Notes under the pieces: generated by a model
The model's input: only the letters and a program-made list of their open reading frames with translations
Told to the model about the DNA's origin: nothing
Database searches by the model: none
Shown: positions 37,548 to 46,000 of the stretch, piece by piece
How positions within the stretch are numbered: the stretch's first letter is position 1
Layout of the letters: each line of letters opens with the position of its first letter
Translations under genes and position numbers: made by a program
Assembly: GCF_024199985.1 (NCBI RefSeq)
Contig: NZ_JANARS010000004.1
Location: 1-64,000, forward strand
DNA length: 64,000 nt
Reading direction: 5' to 3'
Source of the DNA: Nocardioides pinisoli
GTDB taxonomy: Bacteria > Actinomycetota > Actinomycetes > Propionibacteriales > Nocardioidaceae

Positions 37548-38452
37548 GCCGGGGCGCCCATCCACTCCATCGGGTCGCCGGCGTCGAGGTCGGTGATGCC
37601 GAGGCTCTCGAAGGCACCCAGCACGACGAGGCGTCGTACGGCGGCGAAGGTCAGCACGTGCGCCACCATGCCGCCGTAGGTGAAGACCTTCGGGGGCTCG
37701 CAGGTGACGTCGACGAAGGTGTCGTCGAGACGGCCCTCCGCGACCGTCGCGCGCACCTGCTCGAGGAAGGCGGGGCCCTCCTCGGCGAGCTCGCGGCGCA
37801 ACGTGCTGAGCGACTTGCCCCGCTCCTGGGCGAAGTCGTAGGGGCGCTGCTCGACGGCGGTGTTCCACTGCGCCAGCTGCCCGACGAGGCGGCCCAGCAC
37901 GGAGCGGATGGTCATGTCGCAGTCGATGGTGCCGATGGGCACCTCGATCGGGGCATCGAGCTGCGCGTCGGTGAGCCGGGTCGCCCGGTCGATCATCTCG
38001 CCGGTCAGCCAGACGTGGTGCTCGATCATGCGGGTCATCAGGTCCATCGGGGTCACCTTTCGTGAGGTCGGCAGCCGCAGGCTGCCGGGCGGGTGGAAGT
38101 GCACGCCGCTCGGACCCTCGATCCGGGTGCGGGTGGGGTGCCGACGCCAGCGGCTCGGCGCAGCGCCGTACTCGCGCGCGAACGCCCGCGTGAAGGCCTC
38201 GTGCGAGCCGAAGCCGGCCTCGAAGGCGATGTCGACCACCTGGTCGTCGCTGGTCAGGAGACGGTGGGCCGCGCGCTCCATCAGCAGGCGCCGGCGCATC
38301 CGCTCCGGAGGCTCACCTCCCGCCGCGGACACCACCCGCGCGAGGTGGTGGCGCGACAGGTGGAGCCGGCGGGCCCGCTCCTCGTGGCCCATGTCGAGGG
38401 TCACGGCCAGGGTGTCGAGGAACGCGGCGAAGGTGTCGTCCGCTGTCGTCAT
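37544..38452 (-). CDS. AraC-type HTH regulator fused to a DinB-like domain
   Basis: The 302-residue protein has an N-terminal AraC double HTH (about 15-105), with V-V-D-I-A-F-E-A-G-F-G-S-H-E-A-F-T-R-A-F near 70-90. A DinB/DUF664-like four-helix domain (about 140-290) follows, with I-E-H-H-V-W-L-T-G-E-M-I and G-G-M-V-A-H-V-L-T-F-A-A-V-R-R, whose His residues fit the metal site. Placing the HTH first is the reverse of usual AraC order. GGAGGG 8 nt upstream picks the ATG at 38452 over a GTG at 38461. Confidence 0.78.
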   Translation of the reverse strand: MTTADDTFAAFLDTLAVTLDMGHEERARRLHLSRHHLARVVSAAGGEPPERMRRRLLMERAAHRLLTSDDQVVDIAFEAGFGSHEAFTRAFAREYGAAPSRWRRHPTRTRIEGPSGVHFHPPGSLRLPTSRKVTPMDLMTRMIEHHVWLTGEMIDRATRLTDAQLDAPIEVPIGTIDCDMTIRSVLGRLVGQLAQWNTAVEQRPYDFAQERGKSLSTLRRELAEEGPAFLEQVRATVAEGRLDDTFVDVTCEPPKVFTYGGMVAHVLTFAAVRRLVVLGAFESLGITDLDAGDPMEWMGAPA

Positions 38453-38547
38453 GACCACCACCCTCCACCGGCACGCGGCTGCCCACTTGATCGCACGTGC
38501 TCAGTCTGCGACGTCGCGGACCCTGCGGGCCGACATCGGCACCTGGC

Positions 38548-39015
38548 TCAGGGCGCGGGGGTCTCTGTCGCGGCCTTGGCGGCGCCGATGACGTCGGTCA
38601 GCCGGTCGCGCAGCTGCATGAGCTCGTCGACGTCCATGTCGAGGCGTGCGAGCACGGCGGCCGGCACGTCGAGCGCCCGGGTGCGGAGCTCGCGCCCGCG
38701 GGGCGTCAGCGCGAGCGCGAGGCTGCGCTCGTCGGCCGGGTTGCGGTCGCGCCGGACCAGCCCGGCCGTCTCCAGCCGCTTGAGCAGCCGCGACAGCGTG
38801 CCGGGGTCGAGCTCGAGGCGGCGGCTCAGCTCGGTCACCGAGAGCGGCTCCTCCTCCCACAGCGCCAGCATGACGAGGTACTGCGGGTGGGTCAGCCCGA
38901 GCGGCTCGAGCACCGGCCGGTAGACCGAGATCACCGTTCGCGAGGCGACGGCGAGGGCGAAGCAGACCTGCCGCTCGAGAGCGAGCGGGTCGTCGATTCG
39001 GCTGGGCGCGGGCAT
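38548..39015 (-). CDS. MarR family transcriptional regulator
   Basis: This 155-residue winged-helix protein has L-T-H-P-Q-Y-L-V-M-L-A-L-W near 41-53 and L-S-V-T-E-L-S-R-R-L-E-L-D-P-G-T-L-S-R-L-L-K-R-L near 58-81. The wing is D-R-N-P-A-D-E-R-S-L near 90-99. The single Cys at 19 (R-Q-V-C-F-A-L) is at the position of the redox Cys in OhrR-type sensors, so an organic-peroxide or oxidant sensor is possible, though no ohr gene is adjacent. A strong palindrome lies 15 bp upstream, between it and a divergent membrane-protein gene. Confidence 0.9.
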   Translation of the reverse strand: MPAPSRIDDPLALERQVCFALAVASRTVISVYRPVLEPLGLTHPQYLVMLALWEEEPLSVTELSRRLELDPGTLSRLLKRLETAGLVRRDRNPADERSLALALTPRGRELRTRALDVPAAVLARLDMDVDELMQLRDRLTDVIGAAKAATETPAP

Positions 39016-39029
39016 TCCGTTAGCCTAAC

Positions 39030-39052
39030 AATCGTTGTCACGACAAACGATT
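39030..39052. promoter_or_regulatory. MarR-type operator between divergent genes
   Basis: AATCGTT-GTC-AC-GAC-A-AACGATT is a near-perfect inverted repeat: 7-bp outer arms and 3-bp inner arms, with one extra A in the right half. It lies 15 bp from the MarR start and 17 bp from the divergent start at 39070, suitable for controlling both. Confidence 0.7.
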
Positions 39053-39069
39053 CGGTGAGAGAGGCTCGC

Positions 39070-39438
39070 ATGGCCGGCAGCGTTCCCGCCCGACGTACGG
39101 AGAAGGGCCGCGGTCACCTGCTCGACCTCGACGCCCCACGGCGGATCGTCGCGGACCCCGAGAAGGACGCGCGTGACCTCGCCCGCGTGCAGCGCTGGGT
39201 GATGTCGACCCTGGCCGTGACGACGATCCTGCACCTCGTCGTCGGGCTCGTCGTGGCCGCCGTGATGCTGGACGACGCCCCCACCTCGTCCAAGATCGGG
39301 CTCAACGTCATCGCCGGCATCTTCGGCGCCTTCGCCGTCGCGGTCGGTCGCGCCATCCACGGCAAGCGCATCGTCTCGCCGTGGCTGCTGCTCGCCGTGG
39401 TCCCCACGGCCGTCGGGCTCTGGCTCACCTTCGGCTGA
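39070..39438 (+). CDS. small membrane protein, divergent from the MarR gene
   Basis: The 122-residue protein has a basic N-terminus (R-R-T-E-K-G-R-G-H-L-L-D-L-D) and three hydrophobic segments (about 45-66, 76-92 and 100-118). No family is recognised. GAGAGAGG lies 6-8 nt upstream. Sharing the intergenic palindrome with the MarR gene suggests it is a target of that regulator. Confidence 0.72.
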   Translation: MAGSVPARRTEKGRGHLLDLDAPRRIVADPEKDARDLARVQRWVMSTLAVTTILHLVVGLVVAAVMLDDAPTSSKIGLNVIAGIFGAFAVAVGRAIHGKRIVSPWLLLAVVPTAVGLWLTFG

Positions 39439-39483
39439 CGCAGCCGCAGCCACACCCGGCCCAGGCGGGTCTACAGTCACCTC

Positions 39484-39639
39484 ATGGGAGCACCTGACGA
39501 CACCCGCAAGTCCCGTTTCGCGACCCTCCCCGCCGACGTGCGCGCGGAGGACATGGTGGCCGGCGTGGACACCGGATACTCGCCCGAGCCCGACGACGTC
39601 CGCAACGTCGACCAGCACGCCGCCCTGCGCGACGACTGA
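39484..39639 (+). CDS. small hydrophilic protein of unknown function
   Basis: The 51-residue acidic frame (M-G-A-P-D-D-T-R-K-S ... H-A-A-L-R-D-D) has a TACAGT -10 ending 6 nt before the ATG, the same leaderless spacing seen at recognised genes. The segment A-D-V-R-A-E-D-M-V-A-G-V-D-T looks conserved-protein-like, but I cannot name the family. Confidence 0.5.
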   Translation: MGAPDDTRKSRFATLPADVRAEDMVAGVDTGYSPEPDDVRNVDQHAALRDD

Positions 39640-39658
39640 GCGCGCGCGGCGGGTGTCC

Positions 39659-39988
39659 TCAGAGCCCGAGCACCTGGGCCGAGACGAGGAAGGCGCCGCG
39701 CACGCCGTCGGGGTCGTGGAGGTCGGGCCGGTCGCCCACCGCTCCCGCTCGGGCGCGGACCGCCGCGCCCGGGTCGAGGGCCGTCAGGTCGGCGGCGAGC
39801 CCGGCGACCGCGATCGGGAGGTCGTGCTCGTCGAGGTGGTCGAGGGCCAGGCTGTCGTGCAGCATGCCCGCCGCCTCGGCCATCAGCTCGCGCGCGGTCT
39901 CGACGTCGACGTCGGCTCTCGCCGAGGCCACGGCATCGGCCGCGGCGAGGAACGGCTCGAGGATGGTGGGCGGAGCGGTCGAGGGCAT
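39659..39988 (-). CDS. hypothetical protein
   Basis: This 109-residue, mostly helical, acidic protein (A-D-V-D-V-E-T-A-R-E-L-M-A-E-A-A, then L-D-P-G-A-A-V-R-A-R-A-G) lacks a signal peptide or membrane segment. The ATG at 39988 is preferred, although the frame is open to 40054. It is convergent with the small gene ending at 39639. Function unknown. Confidence 0.55.
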   Translation of the reverse strand: MPSTAPPTILEPFLAAADAVASARADVDVETARELMAEAAGMLHDSLALDHLDEHDLPIAVAGLAADLTALDPGAAVRARAGAVGDRPDLHDPDGVRGAFLVSAQVLGL

Positions 39989-40125
39989 GGGTCGATCGTC
40001 CTCGCGACGGGGCCGAGCGGCAACGGCTTTCCGGGGCGAGGCCGACCTACGCAATAACCCCGATGCGGGACGGCCAGGAGAGGCGCACGCTGTGAGGAGC
40101 GACGAGCACCGGAAGGAGCCGCACC

Positions 40126-40275
40126 ATGTGGGACACCGTCGAGACCAGCAGGACGCACCTCAGCCACGACCTGCCGTGCCCGGGGTGCGGCCACGCCGCG
40201 CACACCTACCTGCCGTGCAGCGACTCCTGCCGCTGCCGACGGCCCAACCCGCTCGCGACGAGCTCGGCGGCCTGA
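40126..40275 (+). CDS. small Cys-rich, zinc-ribbon-like protein
   Basis: The 49-residue frame has C18-P-G-C21-G-H-A-A-H-T-Y-L-P-C32-S-D-S-C36-R-C38-R-R-P, that is two CxxC-like knuckles plus two His, as in a small zinc ribbon. AAGGAG (40113-40118) is 7 nt before the ATG, and two hairpins follow the stop at once, which supports a real transcription unit. It is unknown to me; a nucleic-acid or protein-binding role is only a guess. Confidence 0.62.
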   Translation: MWDTVETSRTHLSHDLPCPGCGHAAHTYLPCSDSCRCRRPNPLATSSAA

Positions 40276-40293
40276 CCGGGCGTCGGTCCCTGA

Positions 40294-40323
40294 ACATGTC
40301 AGGCCGTGCACGGGCCGACATGT
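40294..40323. terminator. first of two tandem hairpins between the Cys-rich gene and glgP
   Basis: ACATGTC-A-GGCC pairs with GGCC-GACATGT, giving 11 bp with one bulged A and a 7-nt loop. It starts 19 nt after the stop of the small gene. Confidence 0.55.
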
Positions 40324-40325
40324 CC

Positions 40326-40353
40326 AGCGATCCCCGGTCGCCCGGGGATCGCT
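40326..40353. terminator. second hairpin, perfect 12-bp stem, before the glgP stop
   Basis: AGCGATCCCCGG (40326-40337) pairs with CCGGGGATCGCT (40342-40353) around TCGC. It lies 17 nt from the glgP stop on the other strand, so it can end both transcripts. There is no T-tract. Confidence 0.75.
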
Positions 40354-40369
40354 GAAGATGTCAGGCAGT

Positions 40370-42952
40370 TCAGGCGGGCTCGGCCACCAGCCCGAGCTCG
40401 GCGACCGAGGCCAGCGACTCGTTTCGCGGGACGACGCGGACCGTGTAGCCGAACGGGCCGGAGACCGCGAGCGGCACGGCGGCGTCGAAGCGGTGGCGGT
40501 TGCCGTCGTAGGACTCCCCCACCAGCATCGGCGTCACCGAGGTCGCGGTGAGGACGTCGTCGGAGCCGATCCGCCCGTGCACGACCTGCACCTCGACGTC
40601 GTCGGGGGAGAGCGAGCCGAGCGCCACCCAGGCACGGACGGCGAGGGTCGCGCCGACGACGGCCTGGTCGCCCACGCCCTCGGAGTCGACGTGCTCGACG
40701 CGCACGCCGGGCCACGCCGCACGGACCTCGTGCTTCCAGCCCGACAGGGTGCGGGCCCCGGCGTAGTCGGAGTTGAGGGTGCGCGAGGTGTGCGCGGCGG
40801 GGGCGTAGAGCTCGCGGACGTAGTCGCGCACCTGGCGGGTCGCGAGCACCTTGGGCCCGAGCGACTTCAGGGTGTGGCGCACCATCTCCAGCCAGCGTGG
40901 GGGCACGCCCTCGTCGTTGGTCTCGTAGAAGCGCGGGACGACATCGGTCTCGAGCAGGTCGTAGAGCGCGTTGGCCTCGAGGTCGTCACGCCGGTCGGGG
41001 TCCTCGATGCCGTCGGCCGACGGGATGGCCCAGCCGTTGTTGCCGTCGTACCACTCGTCCCACCAGCCGTCGAGGATCGAGAGGTTGAGGCCGCCGTTGA
41101 GCGCGGCCTTCATGCCGGAGGTGCCGCACGCCTCGTAGGGGCGGAGCGGGTTGTTGAGCCACACGTCGCAGCCGGGGTAGAGCGGCTGCGCCATCGCGAT
41201 GTCGTAGTTGGGCAGGAACGCGATGCGGTGCCGGATCTCCGGGTCGTCGGCGAAGCGCACCATCTCCTGGATGAGCCGCTTGCCGGTCTCGTCGGCCGGG
41301 TGCGCCTTGCCGGCGATGACGAGCTGGATGGGGCGGTCCGGGTCGAGCAGCAGCTTCTTGAGGCGGGCCGGGTCGCGCAGCATCAGCGTGAGCCGCTTGT
41401 ACGTCGGCACGCGGCGCGCGAAGCCGATGGTCAGCACGTCGGGGTCGAGCGCGCTGTCGATCCAGGTCGTCTCGGCCGCGGCGTAGCCCCGCTTGGCCGC
41501 CGAGCGGCGCATCCGGTCGCGCGCGTCGTCGACGAAGCGCGTGCGCAGCGTGCGCTTGAGGTCCCAGATCTCGCGGTCGCTGATCTGGTCGACGAGCGGC
41601 CACAGCGCGTCGGTGTCGTCGCCGTCGACGTCGGCGCCGCGGCTCGCGGCCAGCTCGATGACCTCCCGGGCGATCCAGGTCGGGCCGTGGACGCCGTTGG
41701 TGATCGAGGTGATCGGCACCTCGGCCTCGTCGAAGGCCGGCCACAGGCCGTTGAACATGCCGCGCGAGACGTGGCCGTGCAGCTCGGAGACGCCGTTGGC
41801 GCGCTGCGCGAGCCGGAAGCCCATGACCGCCATGTTGAAGACGCCGGCGTCGCCGCCGTCGTAGTCCTCCGCGCCGAGCGCGAGGACCCGGTCGACCGGC
41901 ACGCCCGGGGTCGGCGAGTTGCCCCCGAAGTACTGAGAGACGAGCTCGCGGGGGAAGCGGTCGATGCCTGCCGGGACGGGCGTGTGGGTCGTGAAGACCG
42001 TGCCGGCGCGGGAGACCTCGAGCGCGGTGTCGAAGTCCAGGTGCGGCCCGCCCTCGTCGACCGTGAGCTCTCGGATGCGCTCGATGCCGAGGAAGCCGGC
42101 GTGGCCCTCGTTGGCGTGGAAGACCTCGGGCGCCGGGGCGCCGGTGATGCGCGACCAGACCCGCAGGGCGCGTACGCCGCCCACGCCGAGGAGCAGCTCC
42201 TGGCGCAGCCGGTGCTCGGAGTTGCCGCCGTAGAGCCGGTCGGTGACGTCGCGGTAGTGGGCGCCGTTCTCCTCGATGTCGGTGTCGAGGAGCAGCAGCG
42301 GCACGCGACCGACGTGGGCGACGAGGATCCGGGCCACCAGGTCGGGCCCGTCGGGCAGCGCGATCGAGACGGTGGCGCGTGTGCCGTCCGCCTCCCGGAG
42401 CTGGGTCAGGGGCAGCTCGTCGGGGTCGAGGACGGGATAGCTCTCCTGCTGCCAGCCGTCGCGGTCGAGCGCCTGCTTGAAGTAGCCGTGGCGGTAGAAC
42501 AGGCCGACGCCCACCAGGGGGATGCCGAGGTCCGAGGACGCCTTGAGGTGGTCACCGGCGAGGATGCCGAGGCCGCCGGAGTACTGCGGCAGCACCGACG
42601 TGATGCCGAACTCGGAGGAGAAGTACGCGACGGCGCGCGGCGCGTCGTCGCCGGCCTTGCGGGCGTACCAGCGGTCCTCGGAGAGGTAGCGCTGCAGGTC
42701 GGCGTGGGCCGCGTCGAGCCGGCTGCGGAAATCGGCGTCGTCGACCAGCTCGTCGAGCCGCTCACGGCCGACTGCGCCGAGGAAGCGCACCGGGTCGCAC
42801 TTGACCTGGCGCCACAGCTCGGGGTCGATCGAGGAGAACACGTCCTGGGTGGGCGGGTGCCAGGACCAGCGCAGGTTGCCGGCCAGGGCGGACAGCGCCG
42901 CCAGGGGCTCGGGCAGGACAGGACGGACGGTGAATCGTCGGAACGCTCGCAC
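40370..42952 (-). CDS. glgP: alpha-glucan phosphorylase GlgP
   Basis: GlgP releases glucose-1-phosphate from alpha-1,4-glucan, or acts on maltodextrins. The 860-residue protein is of the actinobacterial short-N-terminus type, with an N-terminal DUF3417 (about 10-110, R-W-S-W-H-P-P-T). The phosphorylase core has E-A-C-G-T-S-G-M-K615, where K615 binds PLP, and F-A-R-R-V-P-T-Y-K-R. The GTG at 42952 is chosen because a TAGCGT -10 ends 8 nt before it; the frame is open much further but is antisense to the next gene. A CTTGGA-ACGA-TCCAAG palindrome sits near the -35 position. Confidence 0.95.
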   Translation of the reverse strand: MRAFRRFTVRPVLPEPLAALSALAGNLRWSWHPPTQDVFSSIDPELWRQVKCDPVRFLGAVGRERLDELVDDADFRSRLDAAHADLQRYLSEDRWYARKAGDDAPRAVAYFSSEFGITSVLPQYSGGLGILAGDHLKASSDLGIPLVGVGLFYRHGYFKQALDRDGWQQESYPVLDPDELPLTQLREADGTRATVSIALPDGPDLVARILVAHVGRVPLLLLDTDIEENGAHYRDVTDRLYGGNSEHRLRQELLLGVGGVRALRVWSRITGAPAPEVFHANEGHAGFLGIERIRELTVDEGGPHLDFDTALEVSRAGTVFTTHTPVPAGIDRFPRELVSQYFGGNSPTPGVPVDRVLALGAEDYDGGDAGVFNMAVMGFRLAQRANGVSELHGHVSRGMFNGLWPAFDEAEVPITSITNGVHGPTWIAREVIELAASRGADVDGDDTDALWPLVDQISDREIWDLKRTLRTRFVDDARDRMRRSAAKRGYAAAETTWIDSALDPDVLTIGFARRVPTYKRLTLMLRDPARLKKLLLDPDRPIQLVIAGKAHPADETGKRLIQEMVRFADDPEIRHRIAFLPNYDIAMAQPLYPGCDVWLNNPLRPYEACGTSGMKAALNGGLNLSILDGWWDEWYDGNNGWAIPSADGIEDPDRRDDLEANALYDLLETDVVPRFYETNDEGVPPRWLEMVRHTLKSLGPKVLATRQVRDYVRELYAPAAHTSRTLNSDYAGARTLSGWKHEVRAAWPGVRVEHVDSEGVGDQAVVGATLAVRAWVALGSLSPDDVEVQVVHGRIGSDDVLTATSVTPMLVGESYDGNRHRFDAAVPLAVSGPFGYTVRVVPRNESLASVAELGLVAEPA

Positions 42953-42974
42953 GGACCAGCACGCTAGGGCATTT

Positions 42975-42990
42975 CTTGGAACGATCCAAG
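42975..42990. promoter_or_regulatory. palindromic operator upstream of glgP
   Basis: CTTGGA-ACGA-TCCAAG is a perfect 6-bp inverted repeat with a 4-nt centre. It lies 8 bp upstream of the glgP -10 (TAGCGT, 42961-42966). Its shape resembles operators of LacI-family sugar regulators; no LacI-family gene is in the window. Confidence 0.6.
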
Positions 42991-43057
42991 AGCGGCCCCT
43001 CAGGTGAGCCGTCGACCCCCTGCATAACCCCGGCCCCTGCCGGCAGTTGTTGCGGGC

Positions 43058-46000
43058 ATGACCCGACCCCGTCCACGCCTCGGCCGCACCCTCCTGGCCG
43101 CCGCGACGCTCCTCGCGATCTCCACCCTCACCACGATCGCCTCCCCGGCCACCGCCGAGCCGGAGACGGTCACCCCCGGACCCACGCCGCCCGACGTCCG
43201 CACGCTGGGCGACCCCGTCGCCGGCCCGGGCGACGTCGACACCCGCGGGACCGCCACCCCCACCGCGGCCCAGCGCCGCGCCGTCGCGGAGATGGGCGAG
43301 GTCACCGCCCGCTGGGGCTCGCTCGGCACCCCCGCCTCCATCCTGCCGGCCGACGGCAGCCTCGGCGCCGCCCCCGGCACGCCCGTCGAGGCCGCCCGCG
43401 CTTGGCTCCGCGCCAACGCGGAGGCCTTCGGGATGCCGGCCGCGGCGGTCGATGACCTCGCTCTCGTCAGCTCGCAGCGGTTCGCCGACTCCGACGCCCG
43501 GGCGGTGCTGTTCCGCCAGGACGTCGACGGCCTCGCGCCCGCCGTCGGAGGACTGGTCACCGTCGGCGTCGCGGACGGCCGGGTCGCCTACGTCTCGTCC
43601 TCGCTCGCGCGCACGACCGGGACGTTGCCCGAGGCCACGCTGACGCCGCTGCAGGGGTGGCTGAAGGCCGCGACCGACCTGTCCGTCGGCGTCCCCGCGG
43701 CCCAGGTCGGCGACATCACGTCCACCGTGGACCGCGGCTGGACCCGGCTCACCGTGCCCGGCTTCGCCCAGGAGCAGCAGGTGCGCCGGCGCGCCCTGCC
43801 GATGGCCGACGGCTCCGTGCGGCCGGTCCTCGAGGCCAACGTCGTCAACGTCGCCGGTGGCGCCTCGCTCGCCTTCACCACCCTCGTCGACGCGGTGACC
43901 GGCGAGGTCCTCGTCCGCCACAACAAGACCGAGAACCACGTCTACAACGACGTCTTCACCGGCACGACCACCGCGACGGAGTGCGGTCCGAAACACGCCT
44001 TCGACCTCACCGACGACCTGACAAGGTCGATCACCGCCGTCGCGTCCGGCCTGCCTGTCGACGACTTCGTCGTCAAGATCTTCAAGGGCGACTCCCTCCT
44101 CGTCGCGGGCGACCTCGCGACGAACCCCGAGGTGGCGACGTACTCCTCCGAGTCCATCCCGGCCGGCACCTACGCCGCGCAGGTGTGCCCCTTCGACGCC
44201 GCGTCCGTGGTGGCCGGGCCGTACACGCTCGCCGTCAGCACCAGCGACAGCGCCGCACCCACGTCCGGCGACGTCGTCGGCAACCCCCGGTGGCGCTGGT
44301 TCACCGCCAACCCCACGCTCGACTCCCCCACCGAGACCCCGGACAACTCGATCATCGGCTGTTGGAACGCCGACGCCGGGTGCACCTCCCCGCCGACCCC
44401 GCTGCGCAACGTCGCCGCCTTCGGGCCGTGGGACACCGTCGGTGCCCTGCCGACCTTCACGACCGTGGGCAACAACGCCAACACCCACGAGGCGTGGGCC
44501 AGCCCGCTGACCCCGGGTGGCCTGTTCCAGGCACCCGTGTCGCCGGAGCGGAGCTACACCACCGAGTTCGAGGACGACTGGAACAACAGCCGGTGCGACG
44601 TCGCGCAGCTGGTGCCGGGTGGCAACGACATCGGCGCCTCCGTGGGCAACCTGTTCGCCGCGCACAACCGGATGCACGACTACTCCTACTACCTCGGCTT
44701 CACCGAGGAGAACTACAACCTCCAGCTCGACAACGGCAGCCGAGGCGGCGTCGGCGGCGACCAGGAGGTGGGCAACGCCCAGGCCGGAGCGATCACCGGC
44801 GGCAGCCCGAGCTTCCTCGGCCGCGACAACGCCAACCAGGTCACGCTCCAGGACGGCACGCCCGGCATCACGAACCAGTACCTCTTCGAGCCGATCGCCG
44901 GGGCGTTCTACGCGCCGTGCACCGACGGCGGCCTCGACATGGGCATCGTGGGCCACGAGTACACCCACGCCATCACCAACCGCATGGTCGGCGGTCCCGA
45001 CGAGGGGCTGACGTCCGAGCAGGGCGGTGCGATGGGTGAGTCGTGGGGCGACCTGGTCGCCGGCGAGTACCAGTTCTCGCACGGCTACAGCAACGGCGGC
45101 AACGTGTGGGCCGTCGGCGCCTATGCCACCGGCAACACCGAGACCGCGATCCGCGACTACTCCATCGACGACAACCCGCTCAACTTCTCCGACTACGGCT
45201 TCGACTCCACCGGGCCCGAGGTGCACGCCGACGGCGAGATCTGGAACGGCACGATGTGGGAGGTCCGCCAGGCGCTCGTCGAGAAGTACGACGACCGCTT
45301 CCCGTACGACGACGAGGCCCTGCAGCTCGCGTGCGCGCAGGCGACGCCGACGGCCACCCCCCGACCCGTCGACACGTGCCCGGGCAACCGGCGGTGGGTG
45401 CAGCTCATGTTCGACTCCTACCTCCTCCAGCAGGGAGCGACGTCGATGCTCGACGCCCGCGACGCGATGATCGCCGCCGACAGGATGCGCTTCGACGGCT
45501 CGAACGAGGACGTCCTGTGGGCCGCCTTCGCCCGACGCGGCATGGGCGCGGACGCGTCGGTCACCGACGCCGACGACCACGAGCCGACGCCGAGCTTCGC
45601 GAGCCCGACCGGCCCCAACGCGACCATCACCTTCGCGACCACCGGCGCCGCGAGGATCTACGTCGGCGACTACGAGGCCCGCGTCACCCCCGTGGCCGAC
45701 ACCGACCCGGAGACCGGTCTCGGGGCCAGCGCGGCCTTCACCCCCGGCACCTACGAGATGCTTGCCGTCTCGCCCGACCGCGGCTTCACCCGATGGACGA
45801 TGACGGTGCCCGCCGGTGGCGGTTCGCGCACCGAGACGATCGGCGACGTGGTCAACCTCGCCAGCTCGGCCGCGGGCGCCGCGGTCATCGGGGCGACCGA
45901 CGGGTCGCTCAACCCCGAGGCGCTCATCGACGGCACTGAGGCCACCAACTGGGGCGGCGTGACCGAGGCCCAGGTCGACGAGGCGCACCCGTCGGTGGCC

